Positions 6,561-15,368 of a DNA stretch of 20,926 bases are shown piece after piece. Numbering within the stretch: the first letter of the stretch is position 1; each line of letters begins with the position of its first letter. Location: positions 1-20,926 of the forward strand of contig CAZYSK010000094.1 of NCBI GenBank assembly GCA_964649415.1, read 5' to 3'. This stretch comes from CAZYSK01 sp964649415 (GTDB taxonomy: Bacteria > Chloroflexota > Anaerolineae > B4-G1). A program made the translations under genes and the position numbers. Under the pieces are notes generated by a model. That model had not been told where the DNA came from. It made no database searches and saw nothing but the letters and a program-made list of their open reading frames with translations.

Positions 6561-7035
6561 GATCGATGTCACAAGCAACCTGCTCAGCCGGATTGATCCA
6601 GCGTTGTTCACTAGCCCGGCGCCCCATCGTCTGCGATGGGCTTCATCGCCGGGCGGGGGTCGGAGGCAGGCACGCCCGGACATAAAGCGTCCGGGCTACA
6701 GTGCAGCGCCCCGTGAACGAGGCTTAGGAGCGTGGTCGACGTCGCAAGCGGCTTCCTAAGCCGGATTGATCCGGCGTTGTTCACTAGCCCGGCGCCCCAT
6801 CGTCTGCGATGGGCTTCATCGCCGGGCGGGGGTCGGAGGCAGGCACGCCCGGACATAAAGCGTCCGGGCTACAGTGCAGCGCCCCGTGAACGAGGCTTAG
6901 GAGCGTGGTCGACGTCGCAAGCGGCTTCCTAAGCCGGATTGATCCGGCATTGTTCACTGGCCCGGCGCCCCATCGTCTGCGACGGGCTTCATCGCCGGGC
7001 GGGCGCCGGAAGCACGCCCGCCCGGACATAACGGG
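6561..7035. repeat. Three copies of a 173-bp palindromic unit
   Basis: Copies start at 6561, 6734 and 6907, spaced exactly 173 bp; the third is partial and more diverged. Each holds several inverted repeats: GCCCGGCG...CGCCGGGC enclosing CCCATCG-TCTG-CGATGGG; GCCCGGAC-N7-GTCCGGGC; and, across unit joints, GGCTTAGGA...TTCCTAAGCC. Open frames of about 81 codons recur in it on both strands, but they are a consequence of the tandem copying. No gene is supported. Confidence 0.9.
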
Positions 7036-7052
7036 CTTGGGCAGTGGCGCCG

Positions 7053-7172
7053 GTCTCCCTGTCCCCTTGTCCCCCTGTCTCCTTGTCTCCCTGTCTCCTT
7101 GTCCCCCTGTCTCCTTGTCCCCCTGTCTCCTTGTCCCCTTGTCTCCTTGTCCCCTTGTCTCCTTGTCTCCCT
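7053..7172. repeat. 8-bp-period pyrimidine tract (about 15 units)
   Basis: Units CTCCTTGT, CCCCTTGT and CCCCCTGT follow each other for about 120 bp with almost all C/T on the plus strand. The same unit appears at 353-402. It lies just downstream of the sugar-dehydrogenase/cytochrome gene on the minus strand. Strand asymmetry of this type can favour triplex or slipped structures. Confidence 0.9.
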
Positions 7173-7203
7173 CTGCCCAGGGCTCTTAGCTATAGACGCA
7201 CGA

Positions 7204-10200
7204 TCAATGTCCACTAACACTGATTAGGGAGCGGAGAACAACCGGCAAATACGACTCAAAGCTGGGAGCCCAGGTCATCGCCATCACCTCCGGTGGGCTC
7301 TTGGAGCCTTCCCACAATGCGCCCAGGCTGGCGCCGTCCACGCCCCCGTTAGCTCTCAGGAAGTCGACGTACTCTTTCGACGCCGTCTGGTAGTAGAGGG
7401 TGACGAAGACCCTCTCCGTGGTGGCGGGAAGCGCGTACACCGTGTCGTCCCAATGCTGCCCGTCGACGTACGTGGCCCCCACGGGCTGCATCCCCGGTTG
7501 ATCGAAGGCAGCCTGGGTGTACCCTCGGGGCGGGATGCGGTTGTCCTTGACGATGGTGTTGTTCAGGATGAAGTGGAACGACTCCCCCGGCGGCTGGCCT
7601 AGCAGGGCGGCGAACTCCGGCGTCAGGCCCTGCTTGACCTCATAGACCTTGATGCCGGCGTCCTGGGTCAGGACGCCGGTATCGGGGTCGTAGGCCCCCG
7701 ATTCATAGACCAGGCTGCTGTCGCCGTCGAAGGCCGTCAGGTTGAGCCACGCTCGGCGGCCCTCGGGGTACCCGGTGGGCAGCTTGTGCCCCGTCTCGTT
7801 GATCACCCGCACGACGGCGACGCGGCCCGTGCCGCTGGTGGTCAGGGTGACGGTGACGGTGGCCGCCTTGCCCAGCATGTCTTGCGCGCGCACCAGGGCG
7901 TCATCCAGGTACGTCGATTCGCCGGCGCTGTACAGCCGCCACCGCGCGTCCTGCAGGAGCTGCGGCGTCCAACTGTTGCCGCCCATCATATCGTGCTCCG
8001 GCAGACACCCCGTGTTTGCGCAGTCCCTCTCGGTCGGGTTGAAGGCAGTGTCCGCCGCCGTGCCCGTCGCCCGGCGCAGGTGGCAGTCCTGGCAGGAGCT
8101 GACCACGCCGTCCGGTTTTTCGCCCGCGAACCGGGGCGCGTATACCCCCGTGGTCGCGTATGTGCTGTTCAGCCACTCGTCGAAGGTGCGCTCGATGGGG
8201 AAGAGCTCGCCGTTTTCAACTGAGGGCGCCGCCTGGGCCATACTATTGGGCCAGTATTGACCCCGCCCGGCGTCCCACGATAACGCGGGGTTGTCCAGGT
8301 TGTGACACGTGCCGCACAGGCGGGATTCGGTGACCGGGTCGGCGGACTGGCCCAGGAAATCCGTGCGATAGGCGGAGTGGTAGGGGAAAGTGGCGGCCAG
8401 CTCGAAGGGCCCCCGGCGCCTGTCCTGTGGATCGACGATCATCATGGCGCTGCTCGTGTGGCTCGTCGGCACCGTGGCGGTGAGCGCCGCGCGGATGGCG
8501 GCGTCGATGGCGACCGCCTGGTCCGTCGTTGAGGCGATGGGGTCGACCATGCGGTGACAGATCTCGCAGGCCACCCCGCTGCCGATATCCTCGCCGTGGA
8601 GGGCAGAGCCGTCGGCCGGGTGGCTGCGTCCCTCCAACCAGCCCTTGGGCGTGTGGCAGCGGAGGCAATAGTCGCCCGCGCTGGGGGCGTCGACGTTGGC
8701 CACCGATAGCGCCGCCCACATCAAGGGATCCCGTCCCGCCTGGCCCATCATGCTGCCCCGCCACCGGTCGTAGATGGGGGCGGAGTGGCAGATGTTGCAG
8801 TCGATGGGAGCGGGGATGTCGTCCACCAGGTGGTTGGGCTGCGTGCCGGGGAGGAAGAAATCCCCTTGCGTGGTCGTCAGCACCGATCTGGGGACGGAGA
8901 GCGCGCTGCTGAGCGCGAGGGCATCCATGTCCCCACCGGTGAGTTGGGCCCGGTTGACGATGCTGCCGCTTGTTTCCCCGGTCACGGTCACCCGGTAGGT
9001 GACGGTGATGAGCGCGCCCGAGCTCAGCGAGCCCCGCCAGTGTAGGCTTGGACTCCGCGTGTCGTCGGGGCTTCCATCCGTGGCAGTCAGCGAGCCGGGG
9101 ACGTAGCCCAGGCCGTTGGGTACCGTGTCCGTCAGGGAGACGGTCGCGTCCACCGGCCCGCCCGTGTTGTGCACTTGAATCGTGTAGGTCACGGTCTCAC
9201 CCGGGTCGGCGCTGGGCGTGGAGGCGCTTTTATTCGAGTTGGACAGATTGGGGCTCGGACCGTTCACGTCCGCCAGCCGACGGACCGTGCCGCCGCTCCA
9301 GTCCACGACGTACAGCTCGCCCCCCTCGTCCTCCCCGAAGGCGCTGACGTTGAAGCCGGTGTCCAGTTCCAGTTCAGGCGTCGACCACGTGACCGGGTCC
9401 GAGCCCGTCTGATACATGCTCCAGATCTTGCCTTCGACGAAGTCCGCGTAGAAGTACCGGCCCACCAGGCCAGGGTACAGGGTGCCCCGGTACACAAAGC
9501 CGCCGGTGACCGAGCGGCCCTCGCCGTGGCTGTACTCGGCGATGGGATCGGTCAGGCTGGCCAGCAGGCTGGAGGAATTGCAGGGCGGGGCCGAGCTGTA
9601 CGTGTGGGTTCCCTCTCGACAGCGCCAGCCGAAGTTCAAACCCCCCGGGGAATCCCACGCCTGGTAGCTGATCTCCTCCCACAGGTTCTGTCCCACGTCG
9701 CCGATGTAGAGATCCCCCGTGCTTCGATCGAAGCTGAAACGCCACGGGTTCCGCAGGCCGATGGCCCAGATCTCGTCCCGGCCGTCGCTGCCCACGTACG
9801 GGTTGTCCTGCGGAACACCGTATGGCGTCCCCCCATCCACGTCGATGCGCAGCATGGCGCCCAGCAGCGTGCCGGCGTCCTGTCCGTGGTTCAGCGGATC
9901 GCCGCCGCTGCCCCCATCCCCCATCCCGATGTACAGGTACCCGTCCCTGGGGCCGAACAGGATCTGGCCGCCGTTGTGGTTCCCATACGGCTGGTCCACC
10001 GCCAGGATTTCGAACCGGCTGTCCGGATCGGCCTGGTCGGGGTTCGCGGATGCGCTGTAGCGCACGATCCTGGTGTTGCCGCCGGTGTCGGTGTAGTTGA
10101 CGTACAAGGTGCCGTTCTCCGCGTAGTCGGGGTGGAAGGCCAGGCCCAGCAAGCCCCGCTCGCCGCCGTAGGTGACGCGCTCGGTGATGTCCAGGAACGG

Positions 10201-10473
10201 CGTGGGTAGGACGCTGCTGTCCTTGACGACGCGGATACCGCCCGGTTGCTCCACCACGAAGAGCCGCTCCGATCCGTCGCCGGCGTGGGTCACCTGGACG
10301 GGGTGATCGAAGCCGGAGGCGACGATCTCGTCCACGGTGATGGCGATTTCGGACGGCGCGGACGTGGACCCGGCCGAAGCGCCGCGGTATGTGGCGATGG
10401 TGGCCCTGCCCAGCGAGAAGCCGACCACCACCAGCACCGCCAGACCGAAACCTCTGATTGAGAGCTTGTTCAT
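7204..10473 (-). CDS. Exported fusion: PQQ-type sugar dehydrogenase, DUF11, pentaheme cytochrome c
   Basis: Predicted 1089 residues. A signal segment (about 7-25) is followed by a glucose/sorbosone-dehydrogenase-type beta-propeller (about 45-400) with NHNGGQ (165-170), DGYLYIGMGDGG and GLRNPWRFSFD, as in PQQ-dependent aldose dehydrogenases. Then come a DUF11-like domain (about 410-527; VTYTIQVHNTGG, LTDTVPNGL) and a multiheme region with five CxxCH sites at 559 (CNICH), 603 (CLRCH), 636 (CEICH), 720 (CGTCH) and 794 (CQDCH), then a beta-rich C-terminal part (about 860-1060). It ends SYLPVVLR plus a short tail. The likely role is oxidation of a sugar outside the cytoplasm with electrons passed to its own hemes; the substrate is unknown. 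The ATG at 10473 has a GAGGAG about 11 nt upstream. It is the last gene of a minus-strand run with the hydrolase and the Asp-box protein. Confidence 0.88.
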   Translation of the reverse strand: MNKLSIRGFGLAVLVVVGFSLGRATIATYRGASAGSTSAPSEIAITVDEIVASGFDHPVQVTHAGDGSERLFVVEQPGGIRVVKDSSVLPTPFLDITERVTYGGERGLLGLAFHPDYAENGTLYVNYTDTGGNTRIVRYSASANPDQADPDSRFEILAVDQPYGNHNGGQILFGPRDGYLYIGMGDGGSGGDPLNHGQDAGTLLGAMLRIDVDGGTPYGVPQDNPYVGSDGRDEIWAIGLRNPWRFSFDRSTGDLYIGDVGQNLWEEISYQAWDSPGGLNFGWRCREGTHTYSSAPPCNSSSLLASLTDPIAEYSHGEGRSVTGGFVYRGTLYPGLVGRYFYADFVEGKIWSMYQTGSDPVTWSTPELELDTGFNVSAFGEDEGGELYVVDWSGGTVRRLADVNGPSPNLSNSNKSASTPSADPGETVTYTIQVHNTGGPVDATVSLTDTVPNGLGYVPGSLTATDGSPDDTRSPSLHWRGSLSSGALITVTYRVTVTGETSGSIVNRAQLTGGDMDALALSSALSVPRSVLTTTQGDFFLPGTQPNHLVDDIPAPIDCNICHSAPIYDRWRGSMMGQAGRDPLMWAALSVANVDAPSAGDYCLRCHTPKGWLEGRSHPADGSALHGEDIGSGVACEICHRMVDPIASTTDQAVAIDAAIRAALTATVPTSHTSSAMMIVDPQDRRRGPFELAATFPYHSAYRTDFLGQSADPVTESRLCGTCHNLDNPALSWDAGRGQYWPNSMAQAAPSVENGELFPIERTFDEWLNSTYATTGVYAPRFAGEKPDGVVSSCQDCHLRRATGTAADTAFNPTERDCANTGCLPEHDMMGGNSWTPQLLQDARWRLYSAGESTYLDDALVRAQDMLGKAATVTVTLTTSGTGRVAVVRVINETGHKLPTGYPEGRRAWLNLTAFDGDSSLVYESGAYDPDTGVLTQDAGIKVYEVKQGLTPEFAALLGQPPGESFHFILNNTIVKDNRIPPRGYTQAAFDQPGMQPVGATYVDGQHWDDTVYALPATTERVFVTLYYQTASKEYVDFLRANGGVDGASLGALWEGSKSPPEVMAMTWAPSFESYLPVVLRSLISVSGH

Positions 10474-10544
10474 CGGTTTCCGTTCTCCTCTCGCAACTGT
10501 TCACACGGGGGGGCAAGAAACCGGGTTTGGATGCGCATTCGGCG

Positions 10545-11447
10545 TCACGAGTGGCCTATAACCACCTCTTCAGGCCATCCGCCGTCCAGGAACCTCTCAA
10601 CCGAGGGGAAGAACGTCTCGGGAGCCTCCAAATGTGGAAAGTGCCCGACGCCCTCAATGGCGAGAAGGCGCGCGTGGGGCAGTATGTCTACCCACTCGCG
10701 TGATGACTCCACAGGGATGAGGTCCTCCGTGCCGTGAACGACCAGCGCGGGGGCGGTGACCCGCCCCATGCGGTCGCGCCAGTCATAGTTGCTCCGCGTC
10801 TCGGGCGGAACGTGCATCTCATGGTGCTGGTGAAGGTTGTGCCACCACTCGTTCGGGCAGGCACAGGGGTCGCTCTTCATGCGGGCCAGTGCGTCCGGAC
10901 GGCCCATCTGGCGCGGGACGATCAGGCGCTGGAACTCGCGGCAGAACCACTCGGGCTCCTCGAGGTGCCGCCCGCTTGCCATCATCTCGCGCAAACCCGC
11001 GGCCGCAACCGGGTCGATGCGAGCCTGTTCCTTGTGCTGAGCCGCCTCGGGGTCATCGTAGGGAGCCGGACTGCGCGGAGAGAGCGGACACATCATCACC
11101 ATCCGGCTGACCCGTTCGGGGTACTGTCCGGCATAGAGCGCCACGATCCCGCCCAGATACGACCATCCCCACAGCGCCATGTGTTCCAGGCCGAAATACC
11201 GCCGCACCGTCTCCAGGTCTCGCACTTCATAGTCTGTCCATATATGCGCCGGGTCTGGGTCACGGTCCGATTGACCTCGCCCCCGTGGATCGTACAAGAT
11301 CAGGCGGCGGTCCTTCGCCAGGGGCCGCAGGTCCTCCAACAGCAGGCACGCTGGGGAAATGACGACGGTGAGTGGACCATCGCCCAGGACGTGATAGTAC
11401 AGCCGCACGTCATCGCCGGTCGAAACGTAGCCTTCGTCGTCTTGCAC
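10545..11447 (-). CDS. Alpha/beta-hydrolase fold protein
   Basis: Predicted 300 residues starting with GTG at 11447, which is preceded by AAGGAGG five nt upstream, a decisive ribosome-binding site. The fold signs are YDPRGRGQSD (oxyanion region, 52-61), the nucleophile elbow GWSYLGG (Ser96), the acid in HGTEDLIP (Asp242) and the histidine in GVGHFPHLE (His269). The elbow has Leu where most relatives have Gly (GxSxG), with the Gly pair one residue later. No signal peptide is seen, so it is likely cytosolic, unlike its neighbours. It may cleave an ester, amide or peptide; the family includes proline-iminopeptidase-like enzymes, but the substrate cannot be told. It lies 42 nt after the Asp-box gene and 71 nt before the dehydrogenase gene. 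Confidence 0.85.
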   Translation of the reverse strand: MQDDEGYVSTGDDVRLYYHVLGDGPLTVVISPACLLLEDLRPLAKDRRLILYDPRGRGQSDRDPDPAHIWTDYEVRDLETVRRYFGLEHMALWGWSYLGGIVALYAGQYPERVSRMVMMCPLSPRSPAPYDDPEAAQHKEQARIDPVAAAGLREMMASGRHLEEPEWFCREFQRLIVPRQMGRPDALARMKSDPCACPNEWWHNLHQHHEMHVPPETRSNYDWRDRMGRVTAPALVVHGTEDLIPVESSREWVDILPHARLLAIEGVGHFPHLEAPETFFPSVERFLDGGWPEEVVIGHS

Positions 11448-11489
11448 GCAGTCCTCCTTCGCCGGATTGGCTACCGCGCCAGGCTCGTG

Positions 11490-13943
11490 CTACTGCGCAG
11501 ACGCTCGTAGCACGAGGGGCAGATACACCCGACGGACGCGGGTGGTCCTGCGATACACGCCGCCGCCCATCAATCCACCCAGGCCCGGCGCCTCTTCACC
11601 GGCCGGCCCAAGCCGCCCGGCGACCTGTGTTTCGGGCGGCGCCACGCCTGCGGATGAGCCAACGTACAGCACCACGCGCTCGCCATCACGCCCCGCCGCC
11701 AGGGAGCGGACGTCGGCCTCACGCGGCACACCGGGGACCTGCTGCCACGTTTGGCCGCCGGTGCTCCGGTAGACGCCGCCGTTGCCCGCGGCGTACAGGA
11801 TCGGTGGATCGCCTGGCGTGAAGAGCAGGCTCTGGACGTATGCCGGCACCTCCACGTCCGTCCACGTCGCGCCCGCATCGTCAGAGACGTACGCCGTGCC
11901 CGATTCGCCGGCCCACACCTCGTCAGCGTCCTGCGGATGGACCGCCACCACACCGATATCCTGATCGGACCAGAGCGAAGACGTGATGACGTCCCAGTCC
12001 TGGCCGTCGTTCTCGCTCCTCAGCAAACCCGTGCCGCGCGTGCCGGCGTAGACGACGTGGGGATTGGAGGGGGCATAGGCCAGCCCGGTGACCCCGCTGA
12101 TCGAGTGGCCGGTCTCCAACTCCGTCCACTGCTCTCCGTAGTCAGCGCTGGCGTAGATCCCGCCCAACTCCAATCCGCCCCCGTTGGGCGGGAAGAAGGC
12201 GACGCCGGCCAGGATGTGACCGGAGATCGTAGGGTGCGGGGCAAGCGCGAGCGTTTCGCCACTCCATCCGGCGGGCGCGCCCGGCACCGTCCAGGTGACC
12301 ACCCGCCAGGTTTCCCCGCCATCCTCGCTGATCCGCACGCTGGGAACCGTCTGGCTATACGTGACGCTCCAGGCATCGCCGAGGTAGACGCGCGTCGGGG
12401 TGAAGGGGTCAACGGCCAAGGGATCCTGCGCCCCGCCGCCCACGTTCCTGAGCAGGTTCAGAGACTGCCAGGCACCGCCGCCGTCGCTGCTCTTGAGCAT
12501 GCCCATCGATTGCGCGTAGGCGTATATCTCGTAGGGATCGTCCGGCGAGAGCGCCAGGTAGTCCGGCACGACACCCGCCAGGCCCAGATTGGCATCCCCC
12601 CACGTAGCGCCTCCATCCGCGCTCTTGAAGACGCCGTAATGGCGCGTTCCCGCGTACAGCACCGTCGGGCTGACAGGATCCAGCGCCAGGTCCATCACCT
12701 CGCCCGGCGGCCCCGCTGCCAACGCCGACCAGTTGTCTCCCCCATCCGTACTGACATATCCGCTGCCGCCGGACGCCCACATGGTACCCGAAACCGTGGG
12801 GTGGAAAACGAGCGAGTACAGCTTGGAACTGCTTATCGGGTGCCAGGTGCTCAGATCCGCGCCCGCGCTCCGATATAGGAAAGGCGGATCGAACTCCGCC
12901 ACCGGCGACGCCGTGACCGCCCAGGCCTCGTGCGTCCCGGTGGGGTTGAAATACAGCCGCTCAATGTGAGCGCCCGGTCGCGCCGCCCAGCTCCAACTGT
13001 CGCCGCCATCGGCGCTGGTGAAGATATGGCCATCCCGCGTCCCGGCCAGCATGCGGTCGGCATGATCCGGATGGAACGCCAGCGCAGTGACGTGGGTGTC
13101 GGTCAGCCCCGTGGTTATCGTGATCCAGTCGTCGCCCCAGTTGGCCGAGCGATAGACGCCCCCCGGCTCACCGGGGTCCACCGGCTCAACGATGGGGGCA
13201 CTGGCCGCGGCGTAGACGAGCCCAGAGGTGATGGGGTGCGCGACCAGACTGAAGGCGTGCAGGAAGGAATTGGGCAGCGTGACGTGTTCCCACGTGATGC
13301 CGCCGTTCTGGCTCCGGAGCGCGGCATCCCCCCCGCTGATGGCGAAGTACATCACGCCATCCCGTGCGGCGTCGAAGGACACGGGGGCCTGATGGACCGG
13401 GGAAGCGAGCAACGTGAGCTGCCATTGCCTGGCTGCGTCGCCGCTGAAGAAGAGGCCGCTGAACTGGGCGGCGGCGTACACGCGCGTCGGCGTCACGGGA
13501 TGCAGCGTCACGGTCCAGATTTCGCCGCCATACGGCCCGCCCGTCGTCCACACGTCGATACCCTGGGTCACCGTGAACGCGCCTGCCAGGCTGGCCGATG
13601 CCCCGCCCGGGTTGCTGACGGTCACCGTGTAGACGCCGGGATCCATCCCCCAGCCGGCGGTGGCGGTCAGCGTGGTGCTGCTCACCCATCCCACGTCGCC
13701 CAGCGGCGTATCGCCCAGGTGCACCGTCGCACCGGCGGCAAAATCGGTGCCGGTGATGACGATGGACGTGTCGAGGTCGTTGGGAGCGGACGCGGGCTCA
13801 ACGCCTGTCACCGCCAGCTCGAGCGGCGCAGCCAACGATAGCCCGGTACGGCCCAATCCGGTTGCTCCCAGGAGACCGATCAAGATGAACAACGCAGCTA
13901 TTGAGAGAAGAATGGCTGCCAGTGCACGTAGTTGCTTCTTCAT
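11490..13943 (-). CDS. Exported Asp-box (BNR/sortilin-like) repeat protein with IPT/TIG domain and YLPLVLR tail
   Basis: Predicted 817 residues. A signal segment (about 6-27) leads to an IPT/TIG immunoglobulin-like domain (about 42-127; VTGVEPASAP, VTVSNPGG). The rest is a beta-propeller-like array with repeated Asp boxes: SADGGDSW, STDGGDNW, SADGGATW, SSDGGGAW, SEDGGETW, SADYGEQW and SDDAGATW, interleaved with VYAGTR-type strands. Such arrays occur in sialidase-like and VPS10/photosystem-assembly-like folds, but no catalytic set is visible, so a binding or surface role is more likely. It ends VYLPLVLRASAQ. The ATG at 13943 is chosen over an upstream ATG because GGGAGG (13951-13956) lies seven nt before it and the 5' extension is translated repeat DNA. 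Confidence 0.85.
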   Translation of the reverse strand: MKKQLRALAAILLSIAALFILIGLLGATGLGRTGLSLAAPLELAVTGVEPASAPNDLDTSIVITGTDFAAGATVHLGDTPLGDVGWVSSTTLTATAGWGMDPGVYTVTVSNPGGASASLAGAFTVTQGIDVWTTGGPYGGEIWTVTLHPVTPTRVYAAAQFSGLFFSGDAARQWQLTLLASPVHQAPVSFDAARDGVMYFAISGGDAALRSQNGGITWEHVTLPNSFLHAFSLVAHPITSGLVYAAASAPIVEPVDPGEPGGVYRSANWGDDWITITTGLTDTHVTALAFHPDHADRMLAGTRDGHIFTSADGGDSWSWAARPGAHIERLYFNPTGTHEAWAVTASPVAEFDPPFLYRSAGADLSTWHPISSSKLYSLVFHPTVSGTMWASGGSGYVSTDGGDNWSALAAGPPGEVMDLALDPVSPTVLYAGTRHYGVFKSADGGATWGDANLGLAGVVPDYLALSPDDPYEIYAYAQSMGMLKSSDGGGAWQSLNLLRNVGGGAQDPLAVDPFTPTRVYLGDAWSVTYSQTVPSVRISEDGGETWRVVTWTVPGAPAGWSGETLALAPHPTISGHILAGVAFFPPNGGGLELGGIYASADYGEQWTELETGHSISGVTGLAYAPSNPHVVYAGTRGTGLLRSENDGQDWDVITSSLWSDQDIGVVAVHPQDADEVWAGESGTAYVSDDAGATWTDVEVPAYVQSLLFTPGDPPILYAAGNGGVYRSTGGQTWQQVPGVPREADVRSLAAGRDGERVVLYVGSSAGVAPPETQVAGRLGPAGEEAPGLGGLMGGGVYRRTTRVRRVYLPLVLRASAQ

Positions 13944-13996
13944 CGAAGATCCTCCCCTCGTGAAGATGATATGCCATATCCTACATCCTTTCGTGC

Positions 13997-14025
13997 AGTG
14001 TAGCACAGCATGACCAGGAGCGCAA
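13997..14025 (-). promoter_or_regulatory. Sigma-70-type promoter for the Asp-box protein gene
   Basis: Minus-strand TTGCGC (14020-14025) and TACACT (13997-14002), spaced 17 nt, with TGC before the -10. It is nearly the same as the promoter at 6403-6431, including the GCAATTGC palindrome. The start point would be near 13990, giving a leader of about 47 nt. Confidence 0.65.
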
Positions 14026-14040
14026 TTGCGGAGAAGAGGC

Positions 14041-14135
14041 ACAGCCCAAATCCCAAATCCGAAAGCCCAAGGGGAGAATGAAAAACGGCAAATGAGCAAA
14101 TCGGCAAATCAGAAAATCAGCAAGTGGAGAAATGG
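14041..14135. repeat. A-rich heptad/octad tract, copy 2
   Basis: It begins with GCCCAAATCCCAAATCCG, exactly as in copy 1 near 6450, and goes on with units such as AAATGAGC, AAATCGGC and AAATCAG. It lies the same 13 nt from the GCAATTGCG palindrome as copy 1. Confidence 0.8.
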
Positions 14136-14508
14136 GCGGATGACGGGGGGGCGGCGGGTGTTGTGGGTCAGGTGTAGGTGGGGGGGGGAAGACGCTATTC
14201 TCCCCGAAAATGGCCCTAATGGGGCGAACGGCACTAACGGCACAAGACATAAGAATTAGGGGGAGGGGAGTACCACGGATGGGGGAAATACACGATGGGA
14301 GGGGGCAAGGGCCAAAGCCCAATGACAGACCGCTGCGCAGGTAACCAAGTCTTCTGTCTGTAGCGAGCACGGGGCGGAATAGCACCGCGCCGCGCTTCGT
14401 ACGGCTTCGGCGAATGCCATGTCCAGGGCTACGCACCGTGCTTGCCAGCCTCTGGCTCAAACCATCTATTCATGGGCTCTCCTGCCGCCCGCCAGGACAA
14501 ACCCGTCG
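14136..14508. other. Intergenic stretch without a supported gene
   Basis: It holds a G-rich run near 14181-14190, a short direct repeat (AACGGCACTAACGGCAC near 14228) and otherwise unremarkable sequence. Open frames crossing it have no ribosome-binding site or recognisable motif. Confidence 0.6.
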
Positions 14509-15330
14509 CTATTCTCTCCCAAGTAGCTTAAGCCAATATCGCTGTTGAGCTCGCACTTCTCTGTCGATTCGCCGCGATTTCAGACGTGAAGTAGTAGGGT
14601 CTTGAGCGGAAGGGGGCAGCCCATAGCGCCATTGCGGCTGACTGCTTTCCCTCTGTAGTGCCGCCACCGGCTGAGCGATTCGAGCGTTGATCCTTGCCTC
14701 AACGATCTGCGTGTACGTGATCGTAACGTCAAACGTTGCCACGCCTTGGAATCCACCGGTCAGTACGACTGCAACCAGGTTGCCGTTGCGGAAAGTTATC
14801 GCGTAGGCGACAAAGGGGTCGTCTTGTGCAACAACCTGACAGGCTATCGTCTCGTCGCCAAGACTCGGACTTGAGATTGGTGAGGCTTCCGGATCGGCGC
14901 TTATGTTGTCCGACACGAACTGAATGTAGCTATGTGCCCCCTCTGGCGTGTAGAACACCGCTGCAAGGTTGTACACGATTGGGGTGCCCGCGAATAGCAA
15001 GTCGGCGTTTTCGTACCAGACTTCATACGCATCCGCAACGCCCAGCTGCAGCACTTCGTCAGAGAATTCCGCTGGCCCTGAATTGTCTTCGTCTAGGACG
15101 AAGCCGGACGGCATGTCGGACAATCGCAGTACTATGTCCTGTGCTCTCACGTTGTAGGGTGTGGGCGGCTCCTGTCTGCTGACATGCGGAAGATACGCCC
15201 ACGGTGTCAGCGTCCCGTTTGCCGCCGCTGCCTCAGCCGTGAAGTTGGCTGAGACTTGCAAGAGAGCGCAAGCCGCCACGACAACAGCGGCTACGGTGAC
15301 GCCAACTGCCTGCCTGCTCGTCCTCTTCAT
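14509..15330 (-). CDS. Secreted protein of unknown function with N-terminal YLPHVSR motif
   Basis: Predicted 273 residues. A signal segment (about 8-35) is followed by AYLPHVSR at 46-53, a variant of the YLPxVLR motif seen at the C-termini of two neighbours. The body starts with VLRLSDMPSGFVLDED, which resembles the LxDLPxGF opening of several exported or lipoprotein-type proteins of unknown role, then alternating beta-type segments to about residue 235. The last 45 residues are basic and polar. The start at 15330 has only a weak AGGTGA close by. It lies 38 nt after the HEPN-like gene and may share its transcript. Its GC content is visibly lower than that of the neighbours to the left (33 of 60 bases in line 14881). 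Confidence 0.75.
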   Translation of the reverse strand: MKRTSRQAVGVTVAAVVVAACALLQVSANFTAEAAAANGTLTPWAYLPHVSRQEPPTPYNVRAQDIVLRLSDMPSGFVLDEDNSGPAEFSDEVLQLGVADAYEVWYENADLLFAGTPIVYNLAAVFYTPEGAHSYIQFVSDNISADPEASPISSPSLGDETIACQVVAQDDPFVAYAITFRNGNLVAVVLTGGFQGVATFDVTITYTQIVEARINARIAQPVAALQRESSQPQWRYGLPPSAQDPTTSRLKSRRIDREVRAQQRYWLKLLGRE

Positions 15331-15368
15331 TCACCTGCCCGCTTTGGTCATACCGAAACCCTGTTCAT

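Noticed and set aside
6561..7220. CRISPR array or repeated 81-codon genes
   Set aside because: The unit is 173 bp with no short constant repeat and variable spacer pattern, and no cas genes are near. The repeated open frames exist only because the DNA unit is copied.
13981..14460. Open frame of about 159 codons on the minus strand upstream of the Asp-box gene
   Set aside because: It translates the heptad tract and promoter and shows no domain or start signal.
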